Shown here in pieces: positions 1-9,849 of a stretch of 64,000 nt of DNA (position 1 is the first letter of the stretch; each line of letters opens with the position of its first letter). The translations under genes were made by a program, and so were the position numbers. Source of the DNA: Holosporaceae bacterium 'Namur' (GTDB taxonomy: Bacteria; Pseudomonadota; Alphaproteobacteria; Rickettsiales; Midichloriaceae); contig JACGYV010000003.1 in assembly GCA_014116815.1 (NCBI GenBank), positions 46,354-110,353 of the forward strand, written 5' to 3'. The notes below the pieces were generated by a model. It did not search any database and was not told the origin of the DNA. It saw nothing but the letters and a program-made list of their open reading frames with translations.

Positions 1-2226
1 CGTAATTTTATCCGCTATCATATCAGATACTATAATTAATTCTATATCTTGCGGGTTATCGAGATTTTGGTATATCTCGCTTGCAAGTAAGTTTATGTTT
101 CCCTTATAGTCCGACACATGATGTATATGGTCGGGATCAAGTTCGAAATCAATATCAATCTCCTCATGCTCGAATTTTTGAATCAAGTATTCCCCTAAAT
201 TCTTATTATGAGGCAGCATATTTTTCTTCAAGCCTTCCATCAGGTTTGCTTTTATTACCTTAGATATTGCCTTTTCATCCGGTAATTCCGCCTCACTTAA
301 ATCCACGCCGACTAACGAAATACCCCTTAGATCAACACCTGAAAAATCACCGATTAATTTTGCTCCGCCTAAATTCAAATCTCCACCGAGCTTTAAAGCT
401 TCTACCATCGTCTTTAGGGTAGCAGCATCAATTACTGCGCCTTTAAAGCTGACATCTTCCATAGTTGTATCTTTAAAGGAAGCATTAGTAAATTTACTAC
501 CGTTAAAGCTGGTATTCACGATTACCGCATTCTCAAATGAGGTGTTAATAAAGTCTCTACCAGATAAATCTCTGCCGTCAATTATTATATCATCATATTT
601 AACCTGCTCCTCCGAATTTTTATCTTCTCCGGTTTGCTCAATTTTATTTTCCATAGCTTGGTCAAATTCTTTTTGTTTTTTAACATCTTCAATATTATTT
701 TCAATATCGACCACAATTTTATCCGCTACTTGGATTGCACCTTCAGCTACATTTACAACTAACCCCACGACTTTTCTTCCTTTCATTACCTGTGGAATTC
801 TTTTATTTTTTTCGAGTAATTCAGTAATTACATTAATAATATTATCTCTATTTACCTCAAACTGAGCTTTTAGTTCTTCTCTTATACTCGAGTCGTTTTT
901 AATTATCTCACGTAGCATCCTTAAAGCTTTAATACTTTTCCCCTCCCGATAGACATCAATTATTTCAATCAGCTTATCCGAATGGTTTAGCAGATGTGGA
1001 ACTAATTCATATAGGTTGCCTTTTAAGTTATACCTTTTTAGCCCTGCAACATTTTGGAACATCTGATCTAATGTCTCTACGATAAGAGTACGATTTTCCG
1101 TCAGATAATTTTTTATTTCATTATTTTTATTCACCAAAGATAGAAGTTTTACTGACATATTAATAAATCTGCGTCCCGTAAAATCATTTAAAATTTCCTG
1201 CAAATTTTTTGACTCATCAATGATACTTGGAAGTATTGCAGCGAATTGAGGAATATTCTCCGCTGTAATACCAAACTTTCCCGCTTTTTTACTTATACTT
1301 TTTAACTCAGGCTTAACCCCTTTTTCAACTGCTTTTTTATCCTGCTCCAGGATTCCTACAATCAAATTTGTAAACAACCCTTCGGCGGCTTGTTTTTTAA
1401 TCAATTCTTTTAAAGATGTTTCCTTAAAATCCACCGTGCCTACCATCTTAGGATCATTTAACAGCTCTAGAATTTTTTTGGATAAAACTGTATAATTATT
1501 TTTGTTTTTAGCATTTAATATGAGTTGAGCTTCCTGAGGTTCTTTTAAAACTATATTTAAAATATCGAGAATTTGATTATCAAACTTATAATTTTTAGTT
1601 ATATTCTTTAATCTTTTATTTTCTTCTATAATTTTCTTAGCAATTCTAGGTAGAATAGCAGGATTCTCTTTAATAATATTTTGTAACTTCGGATTACTTA
1701 TTAAATTTTCAAGTCGGGTAAATAAAGAGCCGTTTAATGCTCCTTTTGTAATATCTTTTATAGCTTCTCTATCTGTTGTTATATCTGCTAAGGCAGGTTT
1801 TAGTTTATTTACTTCATCAGAAGTAAGGTAATTATTTTGCTCTAAATATTTACCGATATGAGGCATAAAGCTTTTATTACCAAGATCTTGAATAAAATTA
1901 GTAATGCTTTCTTTTTCGGCTAATCCGCTTTGAAAATCCGGATTCTTATATATTTTTGGTGAGCGCGCGAGTTTAATCAGATTAAAAGTATGTATCGGGT
2001 GAAGTATAGCAAAAGAAAGACTTTTAAAAATTAAATCGAAACTTATTACCGGTGCTTTCTTTGCTTTTTCCTCAGGAAGAATTGCTTTTACGGCACTTTC
2101 GAGTAACCCATCATTCTTACCCTCTAAAAAATAATCAATAGCACTATAAATACCGTTCCATGCTTTTCTTTTCTCTTCTAACTCAATATTTATTTCATTC
2201 AACGATTCTAAATTAGCATCCCTCAT
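1..2226 (-). CDS. Large pentapeptide-repeat protein, incomplete at the left window edge
   Basis: Reading the minus strand from the ATG at 2226 gives an open frame of 742 codons with no stop up to base 1, so the C-terminus lies outside the window. An AGGGAT Shine-Dalgarno-like sequence sits about 9 bases before the start. The first ~530 residues are charged and helical (for example a KNPDFQSGL stretch and many Lys/Glu/Asn-rich helices) and match no family I recognise. After that comes a run of five-residue units of the DLSGR-DFINT-SFENA type (about bases 420-590), followed by a second short run (GVDLRGISLVGVDLSEAEL, about 285-345). This is the signature of a right-handed quadrilateral beta-helix. 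There is no signal peptide. It could be an intracellular scaffold or a secreted effector; the sequence does not say which. It lies downstream of, and co-directional with, a type I secretion pair, but a terminator separates them. Confidence 0.8.
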   Translation of the reverse strand, partial: MRDANLESLNEINIELEEKRKAWNGIYSAIDYFLEGKNDGLLESAVKAILPEEKAKKAPVISFDLIFKSLSFAILHPIHTFNLIKLARSPKIYKNPDFQSGLAEKESITNFIQDLGNKSFMPHIGKYLEQNNYLTSDEVNKLKPALADITTDREAIKDITKGALNGSLFTRLENLISNPKLQNIIKENPAILPRIAKKIIEENKRLKNITKNYKFDNQILDILNIVLKEPQEAQLILNAKNKNNYTVLSKKILELLNDPKMVGTVDFKETSLKELIKKQAAEGLFTNLIVGILEQDKKAVEKGVKPELKSISKKAGKFGITAENIPQFAAILPSIIDESKNLQEILNDFTGRRFINMSVKLLSLVNKNNEIKNYLTENRTLIVETLDQMFQNVAGLKRYNLKGNLYELVPHLLNHSDKLIEIIDVYREGKSIKALRMLREIIKNDSSIREELKAQFEVNRDNIINVITELLEKNKRIPQVMKGRKVVGLVVNVAEGAIQVADKIVVDIENNIEDVKKQKEFDQAMENKIEQTGEDKNSEEQVKYDDIIIDGRDLSGRDFINTSFENAVIVNTSFNGSKFTNASFKDTTMEDVSFKGAVIDAATLKTMVEALKLGGDLNLGGAKLIGDFSGVDLRGISLVGVDLSEAELPDEKAISKVIKANLMEGLKKNMLPHNKNLGEYLIQKFEHEEIDIDFELDPDHIHHVSDYKGNINLLASEIYQNLDNPQDIELIIVSDMIADKIT

Positions 2227-2309
2227 TTTAAAACATCCCTTTATCTCTCTTACAAATAAAGTTTAGCAATAATAAGTTAATGAAAGGTTAAGGGCTAAAC
2301 CAGTAAGCA

Positions 2310-2343
2310 AAAAAAATAATAAAAAAAGTGAGAAAAATCACTT
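2310..2343 (-). terminator. Rho-independent terminator after the T1SS pair
   Basis: On the minus strand AAGTGA, a six-base loop and TCACTT (2326-2331 with 2338-2343) are followed by a run made almost only of T. It lies 37 bases past the stop of the HlyD-type gene. The stem is short (6 bp) but the T-run is strong. Confidence 0.6.
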
Positions 2344-2379
2344 CCTCCCACTCTTCTAAAAAATTATTTATATAAGCTT

Positions 2380-3810
2380 CTATTTTTCCTTAAATGCTTT
2401 ATGAAAACTATCAAGGATCGGGCTTAACAAATATTGAAGGAAAGTCCTTTCACCCTTGATAATAAAAGTCTCGGCAGGCATGCCGGGTTGCAGCTTAATA
2501 TCATAATTGATGCTTTCAATCGCTTCCGGCTTTATTTCAATTTTAGCAATATAGTAAAAAGGCGGTTGTTTGCTTCTATCTTCTACCGTATCAGCGGAAA
2601 CATAGATCACTTCCCCGTCTATTCTCGGTACTAACCTGGTTTTATATGCGCTAAGCTGAACTTTAGCTTTTAACCCTTCGCGGATACTTTCAATATCTTT
2701 AGGATCTACATGCGCCTCAACAATCAACTTATCATCCTGAGGGATAATTTCTAAAATCGGAGCTCCTTGCCCTACAACCCCGCCGACAGTGTGAAATTTA
2801 AGCCCGGTAATAATCCCTGCATTGGGAGCTTTAATTACGGTTCGCTCTAATATATCCTTATCCGCTTCATACTGTTCTTTTAAATCCAGTATCTTGGAAT
2901 AAGTTTCTTTCAACTCATCATCCACTTCCTTTTGGTTTTCGTTTTCTAAGCTTATAATATGCAATTGGTTTTCGGAAATCGTTTCATGAGCATTAGCGAT
3001 ATCAGCCTTGATTTGACCTACTCTGCCTTCCAGTTCCTGAACTCTCCTTCTTTGCTCCAAGAGCTCTGTTTTTTTGGCATAACCTTTGTTAAAGAGAGTT
3101 TCCAAGTTCCTATATTGTTCCTGAAGTATTTTAAATTGTGATTCATAGGATCTAAGCATAGCTTCCAACCCCTTTATCTGCTCCCTTTGCTCTACAATTT
3201 TCTGATTATAGATATCTTTTTTGCCGTGATAAGCTTTTCGTTTGGATTCAAATAATGATTGCTGGTTTTTTATAATCTTTTCTACCTCAGGAACTTCTCT
3301 ATCAAATATCGGGTCGCTGAAATCAATTTTTTCCTCATCAAATTTTTCAGCAAGCAGCCTTTGCTCAATTGCTTTAGTAGCACGTAACCTGCTTAGACTG
3401 ATCTGCAACCTCGCTTTATCGGAAGTATCATTTAAAATCACGAGCGGCTGGTTTTCTTTTACCACTTCTCCGTCTTTTACCAAAATGGCTTGGATGATAC
3501 CGCCTTCTTTATGTTGAATGGTTTTACGATTACCGCTTAAAACAATATTTCCCGGTGCAACAACTGCGCTATCCAGAGGTGCCAAACTTCCCCAAACTAT
3601 AAAAAAGCCGAAAGCAACTCCGATTACCGTAAAGGTAAATTTTATCGGCTTATATATTTGTTTTTTCAGATCAAGAGAATGCTGCATAATATACTTAGCT
3701 TCTTCAGGGTTCGCCCCTTTCATAAAGCTGTTAATCTCTTCATAAAGTTTTTTAGCTGCCGGGACAAAACCTTTAAAGCTAATTAATTTTGATATAATAT
3801 TTTTACGCAT
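2380..3810 (-). CDS. HlyD-family periplasmic adaptor of a type I secretion system (PrtE-like)
   Basis: This is the membrane-fusion (adaptor) subunit that bridges an inner-membrane ABC exporter and a TolC-type outer-membrane channel. One transmembrane helix (FTFTVIGVAFGFFIVW, around residue 40) follows a short cytoplasmic tail. Then come the biotinyl-lipoyl half-motif (APGNIVLSGNRKTIQHKEGG), a long coiled coil (roughly residues 150-330), the second lipoyl half (IKAPNAGIITGL) and the C-terminal beta domain (PGMPAETFI). Length (~476 aa) is normal for the family. An upstream in-frame ATG at 3828 is possible; the ATG at 3810 was preferred because a GGGG stretch precedes it and it overlaps the end of the ABC gene by only 8 bases. 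Translational coupling to the PrtD-like gene is likely. No TolC gene is in the window. Confidence 0.93.
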   Translation of the reverse strand: MRKNIISKLISFKGFVPAAKKLYEEINSFMKGANPEEAKYIMQHSLDLKKQIYKPIKFTFTVIGVAFGFFIVWGSLAPLDSAVVAPGNIVLSGNRKTIQHKEGGIIQAILVKDGEVVKENQPLVILNDTSDKARLQISLSRLRATKAIEQRLLAEKFDEEKIDFSDPIFDREVPEVEKIIKNQQSLFESKRKAYHGKKDIYNQKIVEQREQIKGLEAMLRSYESQFKILQEQYRNLETLFNKGYAKKTELLEQRRRVQELEGRVGQIKADIANAHETISENQLHIISLENENQKEVDDELKETYSKILDLKEQYEADKDILERTVIKAPNAGIITGLKFHTVGGVVGQGAPILEIIPQDDKLIVEAHVDPKDIESIREGLKAKVQLSAYKTRLVPRIDGEVIYVSADTVEDRSKQPPFYYIAKIEIKPEAIESINYDIKLQPGMPAETFIIKGERTFLQYLLSPILDSFHKAFKEK

Positions 3811-5530
3811 TGCCGTGCCCCGGGACATTTTTCAGTTGATTCATTTGGTTTGCCTGATTCATTTGATCCATCACCTCCTTCTTACTTCCAAATGTAGCAA
3901 TCACCCCATCTTTAAGGATCATGATCTTATCCGCCACATTAAGTATAGAAGTTCTGTGTGAAATAATTATGCAAGTAATATTTCGATCTTTTGCCACGTC
4001 AATTGCAGTTGCAAGCGCAGCTTCACCAACGCTGTCAAGATTAGAATTCGGTTCATCAAGCAGCAGAATTTTAGGATTACCGTAAAAAGCTCTTGCTAAC
4101 GCAACCCTTTGACGCTGCCCGCCTGACAGCATGGAACCGTCAAACCCGATTTCGGTATCATATCCTTTCGGCAGCCTCAAAATCATTTCATGCACGCCGG
4201 TAATTTGCGCAGCCATCACCACTTCTTCAGGATCAGCATTCGGATCCATTCTTGCAATATTCTCTTTAATAGTTCCGGCAAAAAGCTCTACATCCTGCGG
4301 CAGGTACCCGATATATTTACCCAACTCCTCACGCTTCCAATCTTTTAGGCTGGCATCGTCCACTCTCACCGTACCGATCGATGGATTGAGCGCCCCTGCA
4401 AGCAATTTCGCAAGCGTAGTTTTACCTGAAGCACTCGGGCCTATTATAGCTAAGGTCTCCCCGGCTTTTAAAGAAAAAGTTATTCCTTTCACAATATGTC
4501 TTTGCACGTTAGGCGGATTATAAAATAAATTTTCCACATCAATCCTCCCCTCCGGCTCCGGTAAAGACATTTTTTCCTCATGCTTCTCAACCAGTTCATA
4601 AGCGGCATTTAATCTATCATATGCTTTTCTGCAATTAACAAAACCTTTCCAGGAATTAATCGCTCCTTCAAACGGAGCAAGCGCTCTTCCTACCAGGGAA
4701 GAACTCGCAATAATCGCACCCGAAGACATTTCATGCTTAATTACAAGATAAGCCCCGAAGCCTGTTACCAGAATTTGTATAACAAGCCTGATGAACTTAG
4801 TCATCTCAGTCAGAACGGAATATCTTTTGGTAAACAGAGAATGCGTAGTTTGTATTTTTCCGTTTAGTTTCTGCCAGCTTTGAATGATATTAGGCAACAA
4901 CCCCATCACTTCAATAACTTCCGCGTTTCTGGTTGCCTGATCGACTTGCCTTCTGCTTTTTATATTTTCATCATTCATTGAATCAAGCAAAGGCTTAGTC
5001 AATTTATCCGATAAGATAGCGAACCCGACTAATAATGCGCCCCCGATAACGGATAGAAACCCCATCCACGGATGGATTATGAAAAGCACTATAATAAATA
5101 TTATTGCCCACGGGGTATCTAACACCGTGAGTAGCCCCGGGCTGGTTAAGAAATTTTTAATGGTTTGCAGATCGGTTAATTGTTGGCTCCCGATATTTAC
5201 TTTCGATTCAAGTGACATTTTTACACTACCCGTGAACACCTTCTCGGAAAGCTGCTTTTCTATCCAATTACCCATTTGGGTCATGGCGAATGATCTTCCC
5301 GCCTGAAGCATGGCAAGCAACAGAAGCGCAAGCATAATAACCAGAGTAAGCATAACCAGCGTATCAACGTTTCCGCTTGAAATCACCCTATCTAACACTT
5401 GCATAGAATAAATCGGAGTTGAAAGCATGAGTAAATTTATAATGCACCCGAAGAGCAATGCGTATTTAAACATTATCTTACACGCAAAAAGCGTCTCTTT
5501 TATCGGGGTGATATTCTCTTTTCTTTTCAT
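3803..5530 (-). CDS. Type I secretion ABC transporter, PrtD family (permease-ATPase)
   Basis: Inner-membrane half-transporter that energises export of unfolded proteins with C-terminal secretion signals. Hydrophobic helices occupy residues ~20-300. The ATPase follows with Walker A GPSASGKT (364-371), the ABC signature LSGGQ (468-472) and Walker B ILLLDE (488-493). There is no N-terminal C39 peptidase domain, which is typical of the PrtD group rather than bacteriocin exporters. Length 575 aa is normal. It is the first gene of a two-gene unit with the HlyD-like adaptor and is divergent from the outer-membrane barrel gene at 5723. No RTX substrate gene is seen nearby, so the exported cargo is unknown. 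Confidence 0.93.
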   Translation of the reverse strand: MKRKENITPIKETLFACKIMFKYALLFGCIINLLMLSTPIYSMQVLDRVISSGNVDTLVMLTLVIMLALLLLAMLQAGRSFAMTQMGNWIEKQLSEKVFTGSVKMSLESKVNIGSQQLTDLQTIKNFLTSPGLLTVLDTPWAIIFIIVLFIIHPWMGFLSVIGGALLVGFAILSDKLTKPLLDSMNDENIKSRRQVDQATRNAEVIEVMGLLPNIIQSWQKLNGKIQTTHSLFTKRYSVLTEMTKFIRLVIQILVTGFGAYLVIKHEMSSGAIIASSSLVGRALAPFEGAINSWKGFVNCRKAYDRLNAAYELVEKHEEKMSLPEPEGRIDVENLFYNPPNVQRHIVKGITFSLKAGETLAIIGPSASGKTTLAKLLAGALNPSIGTVRVDDASLKDWKREELGKYIGYLPQDVELFAGTIKENIARMDPNADPEEVVMAAQITGVHEMILRLPKGYDTEIGFDGSMLSGGQRQRVALARAFYGNPKILLLDEPNSNLDSVGEAALATAIDVAKDRNITCIIISHRTSILNVADKIMILKDGVIATFGSKKEVMDQMNQANQMNQLKNVPGHGNA

Positions 5531-5661
5531 AAAACCTGAACTTTTTTAGTATAATATACAATCAACCATTCTTTAACTCTAGCAGGAAATTATTAACAAT
5601 TCATTAACAACTTATGTATCTCCATGTATTTACAATATTATTTTAATAATAACATTATTAT

Positions 5662-5689
5662 TTGCATTTAATTTATTTTATATTATAAT
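5662..5689 (+). promoter_or_regulatory. Promoter of the first barrel gene (TTGCAT-N16-TATAAT)
   Basis: TTGCAT at 5662-5667 and TATAAT at 5684-5689 are separated by 16 bases. The start codon lies 33 bases further on, with GAGG as ribosome site. The two paralogous barrel genes downstream carry nearly the same boxes. Confidence 0.6.
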
Positions 5690-5722
5690 CCGCTTTGTGA
5701 GTTTTAACAATATTGAGGATTT

Positions 5723-6370
5723 ATGAAAAAGATTCTAGGAATTGCTGCATTAGCTATTATGGCTAGTTCAACAGCATCTGCGGCAGACTACTACGCTTCT
5801 ATCAGCGGTTTATACGGTAAGGGCGGTGTGAAGTCATCAAGTAAAGATTTTGGAGAATATAACTCTAGTAATTCTAAACCAAAAGGTTTTGATGTAGCAG
5901 TTGGCTCGCAAATCACTCCTGAAACTAGAGCTGAACTTGCTATTGGTTACCTTGTAAGTGATAAAAAAAGTAAAGCTTTTGAAAGCACTTCTTATAGAGG
6001 TGAAATTTTTGGTAAAGCACAAACAATATCTGTAATGTTAAATGGTTATTATGATTTTGCAAATTCTAGCGCATTTACTCCATATGTAATGGCTGGTGTG
6101 GGATATGCTCATAATAAATTTAAAACTGGATTTGTTGGAAAAGATTTAAAAAATGGTGGGAAAGTTATCAATACACCTTACAATAAATCTAAAGGTAGTT
6201 TTGCTTATCAAGTTGGCTTAGGTATAGATGCTAAAGTAGCTGATAATGTCAAACTTGGTATTGGTTACAGATTTAAAGATACTGGACTTAATTCAGTTAA
6301 AAAAGATGGAAACAAAATCAAAGTTAAGCACTCTCACTTAGCATTAGCTCATGTTAGATTTGAGTTTTAA
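5723..6370 (+). CDS. Outer-membrane beta-barrel surface protein, paralog 1
   Basis: The N-terminus is a clear signal peptide (MKKILGIAALAIMASSTASA, cleavage before ADYY). The mature ~195 residues alternate polar and hydrophobic positions as in an 8-strand OmpA-type barrel. They end in a strand HLALAHVRFEF with terminal Phe, the usual signal for BAM-dependent insertion. The block ITPETRAELAIGYL, the segment YDFANSSAFTPYVMAGVGY and the end GLGIDAKVADNVKLGIGYRF recur in the genes at 9850 and 10649, so these are one paralogous family. The style resembles the surface antigen/porin-like families of Rickettsiales. Loops between strands differ most, as expected for exposed antigens. Function beyond an outer-membrane location is not shown. 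Confidence 0.85.
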   Translation: MKKILGIAALAIMASSTASAADYYASISGLYGKGGVKSSSKDFGEYNSSNSKPKGFDVAVGSQITPETRAELAIGYLVSDKKSKAFESTSYRGEIFGKAQTISVMLNGYYDFANSSAFTPYVMAGVGYAHNKFKTGFVGKDLKNGGKVINTPYNKSKGSFAYQVGLGIDAKVADNVKLGIGYRFKDTGLNSVKKDGNKIKVKHSHLALAHVRFEF

Positions 6371-6401
6371 TTAATTTAAAGCTTAAGTAGAATATACTAC
6401 T

Positions 6402-6440
6402 AAAAAAGCTTACTTCCATAACGGCGGTAGGCTTTTTTTT
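6402..6440 (+). terminator. Rho-independent terminator after barrel gene 1
   Basis: AAAAAAGCTTAC pairs with GTAGGCTTTTTT (one G-U pair) across a loop of about 14 bases and ends in eight T residues. It begins 32 bases after the stop codon. Confidence 0.85.
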
Positions 6441-6600
6441 ATTGCTTATCTGTAAGCAACTAATAAAGCTATATTGCTGATAAATTTAAATTTAATTATT
6501 AATAAGCACTATATTATCTCATTTCTTAACAAAACATTCCTTGTTATTTAATAAAATATAATTATTTTCATTTTTATTAAAATTAAAATGTGGAGATAAT

Positions 6601-7401
6601 ATGCTTAAACTAACCGAAAACCAGAAAAAGTTGGTAAATGAATTTAATAAGGAATTAAAATCCCACCTCGGGTGTCCTTTTGTCCCCTCTCCTCTTCCTC
6701 CCTACTACCATTTTCACAAAACCCTTTTTTATAATAAATTAAAAAGTAATTTAATTTTAAAAGGATTAACTCAAGATTTTTATAATAAAAATAATAATAC
6801 CCCTATAGACCTTTCCAACCCTAAAGAGGAACATGACTTAGCTTTAAAGCTCAATTTATATAAAGCTCCGAAGGATTTTAACCGGTTCAACGATCAAGAT
6901 ATAAAAGATTATTTTTTATTATATAAGGATACATTTAAAGATATTAATCCAATTGAGAAAACAATAAGGTCAGGTATGGATAATTTAATACCCGACGGAG
7001 GAAGAAAATTCATTATTCAGGGTGCGAAAGATTTTGCTGATCAACACGGTATGTTTCAAGGTGATAAAATCGATATTGCTCTCCTTAAAAAAATTAACTT
7101 TGCTGATCGTGATCCAAAATTATACTCCGAAATTTTTAGTTCATTAGATTATAATATGCTAACCCCGGATGCTTTGGAATACACTAAACTGACTGCAAAC
7201 ACATTAAACTTTAAAGAAAGTGACAAGATAAAACAAAGAATAGATGAACAGATTAGAGCTGCTAAAGAAGCTGAAGAGAAACGAAGTAAACACCATGAAG
7301 AACTAAAAGAAAATTTTGCCAAACAAGGGCTTGATATAGATAAAATTTTAAAAAATTCCGCTGAACAAATGCAAGAACTAAGGATATTAATGATAACTTA
7401 G
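6601..7401 (+). pseudogene. Unknown large protein, 5' part of a frameshifted gene
   Basis: This 266-codon frame starts at ATG 6601 after a weak GGAG (6592-6595). It carries an acidic-basic helical N-terminus, a Pro-rich patch (PFVPSPLPPYYH) and a C-terminal coiled coil. It ends in QMQELRILMIT, which looks like out-of-frame sequence. Inserting one A at about 7380 (ctaagg to ctaaagg) makes the reading QEL-KDINDNLDKAYANAEE and runs without a stop into the 739-codon frame that follows. The two pieces therefore look like one gene of about 1036 codons (6601-9710) with a single-base deletion. No family is recognised. A sequencing error is an alternative to real decay. Confidence 0.6.
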
Positions 7402-7490
7402 ATAAAGCATATGCTAATGCTGAAGAATCAAAAATAAGGGCAGAAGAAATTTTATTTTATGCGGAATTAAATAATAAAATCCAAGCGGAA

Positions 7491-9710
7491 ATGGTGCAGA
7501 AGATGGCTGCACAAGCCAAGCAGGAGGAAATAAAATCCTATTTTAATGCCGCAAATGATGTCGGGAATTTATTAATTCAGCTCGGTCAGGTGACAGGCTC
7601 AAAAGATTTGCAGAAGTTCGGGGCTTTAACTGTTGCCTCAACTCAAGCCTTCTATGCAGCCTGCCAAATCACCGGGTCTTTCCCCGGCGTGACCGCAGTA
7701 AGCGGTATCGCGATGATTAACCCTACGACGGCAATGATTTCAGGAACACTTGCAATTATAAGTATATTCTCCTCCAATGATGAAGAGAATAATGCCATGG
7801 CTGAAATGTTTGATCAGTTGTTTAGCGCACTTAATACAATCCATAGAGAAATGCATGAACAATTCGATTTAGTGCATAGGGAGTTATTCCAAGTATTTGA
7901 AGCAGTGCATGAATCAATCAAGCGCAACGAATATAATTTTATTAAAGTTTCGGACAAACTAGAAGCAATTGCAAGATTCCAGGAGTTTAGCCATAAAGAG
8001 ATTGTTGATGCCGTACATACGAATCTGTTAAGTGAGATAAGCAAAGCAATTTATATGATCAAAAATGACAAAATGTCAGAGAAATTGGATGATAAGCTGA
8101 AACACCTGGAAAATCTGGATTTCGCTAATAATCACTTGGCGTTTGATAATGTGCTGAATAATCCCGATAAAAGCCCGGAGTATTTATTTATTGATAAATC
8201 AATCGAGCAGCAGCTGGAAGCTAGGCCACTCGAGCAAAACGTCGGGTTTTTGGTGGGTTATGCAAATAAAACATTAAGTATTAAAAATTTGCCTACGCCC
8301 AAAGAAATGCCTAACCCGGCTTTGTTCTATTCAATCAGCAGCGTTTTACCACGGTTTTTATTGGATATAGTTAACCAAAATACCGAGAAAGTAGGCTTGT
8401 TGCTTAAAACTTTAGAGCCGACCATTGCAACTAATGATAAAGTGATCAACGCAATTAAGGCAATGAAGCAGCAAAACGTGATGGGTGCAATGCTTAAAGT
8501 TTATAACGCTGAGCTCAATAGTTCCGGTGCTTATATAGCAAATGAAAATGAAGCATATAGCAAAGCACTTGGCTTACCGAAGGCTATAAACTATACGTTA
8601 CCGAGTATAGCGCAATCTTATTATGATAATAAGATTGAGACTAATTCTCAGGTTTTAGATACTAAATATAGCGGCAGCACGCTGATTGAACAAAAAACTA
8701 GCTCAATATACATAAATACATATAGAGTATGTGTTGATGGCGCCTATACTATGGCTGAAAAGCTTGGTTTAGGCGATAATTATATAGAATATACTAAGTT
8801 TTGTCACGGATTTATAGGCTTTACCTTTAAAAGAGAGTTGTGTATTCATTCTATAGCGCTAAAAACAACCTACACTGACAAAACCACTAAAGCTGAAATT
8901 CCGCTAACCTGCCCCCCTGACTCAAGAGTTACAAATGCTTTAGCAACCAAGTTGCAAAGTTTACGAGGTGATTTTATTGATCGGCTCACTGCCAAATCGG
9001 AATTCAAAGAGCATATTTTAAAGCTTAAAATTTATGAAAAAATGGCTTTCTATTATTCTGCTTTAACCGGAGAAGCGATAGGTGTAGGTTATGCGCAGGC
9101 TTTTGAAAACTATTTAAGTGGTGCAAAAGTGATCCCCGCAGATGAAGTGTTAGTCATTAGCCCGGTTGAATACTTTAAGCAAAAAGGCTTTTGGTTTAGC
9201 GATAACTCAACCATCACTTTAGCACAGAACAAATGGCAGGCAAGCAATAGCACTTATCTGGATTTCGCAGATAGCATTCAACAATCACTTAACTACACCT
9301 CCATTCTTTTAAACCAGGTTAAAGCATATAACGAAATGCCGAAAACCGATTTTTCAACTAATCAAGCAGCAAAAGGAAGCAGCAAGGTATTAAAACACCT
9401 TAAAAATTATTTTGAAACGATTGTTGATGCAAAAGATGAATTGGTGATCGACTTTCCTAAAGGCAAACATAAGGAGTTTGGTAAGTTTATCAAATACTTT
9501 GATGCAGCTAAGGTTCAGGTTGATGAATTTAAAGCAGCTCCTACAGAAAACCAGCTGGAAGATTTATATTGCAACATTTTCTGCACGGATAAAGTGCTGA
9601 AATTCAACGTTAAGTGGTATCGTGATGCGGCCTCCTCGGATGAAACCTTACTAAACATCAGTAATGAACTCAAAGACTTTACTGAAAAAGCAGTTATTTG
9701 CGATTGCTAG
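7491..9710 (+). pseudogene. Unknown large protein with hydrophobic segment and helices, 3' part of a frameshifted gene
   Basis: The frame is open back to about 7380, well before its first ATG at 7491, and joins the upstream 266-codon frame if one base is restored. The N-terminal part is coiled coil. Then comes a hydrophobic region of about 40 residues (INPTTAMISGTLAIISIF, near residue 90), and then amphipathic helices with regularly spaced His/Glu (IHREMHEQFDLVHRELFQVF). The remainder is a ~450-residue domain without recognised motifs. A coiled coil around one hydrophobic hairpin is the layout of alpha-helical pore-forming proteins, but this is only an analogy. There is no signal peptide. It lies between two barrel paralogs on the same strand, with its own upstream region. 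Confidence 0.65.
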
Positions 9711-9728
9711 TATAACAAATAATAATGA

Positions 9729-9760
9729 AGCGCGCCTTATCACTTATTGTAGGGCGTGCT
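9729..9760 (+). terminator. GC-rich hairpin after the large protein gene
   Basis: AGCGCGCCT (9729-9737) pairs with GGGCGTGCT (9752-9760) with two wobble pairs. No T-run follows, so it may be a 3'-end stabiliser rather than an intrinsic terminator. Confidence 0.45.
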
Positions 9761-9785
9761 ACTCATATAAAATATAAAAATAAAT

Positions 9786-9813
9786 TTGCATTCAATATAC
9801 ATTTGAGTATAAC
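9786..9813 (+). promoter_or_regulatory. Promoter of the second barrel gene (TTGCAT-N16-TATAAC)
   Basis: TTGCAT at 9786-9791 and TATAAC at 9808-9813 with a 16-base spacer, 36 bases ahead of the ATG. The boxes and spacing match those ahead of the paralog at 5723. Confidence 0.55.
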
Positions 9814-9849
9814 TATTTGGTAAATAGCTAATATATAAATAGAATAATA

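Noticed and set aside
4131..4523. 130-codon plus-strand ORF in the ABC transporter gene
   Set aside because: It is the shadow of the PrtD ATPase domain and has no independent motif or start signal.
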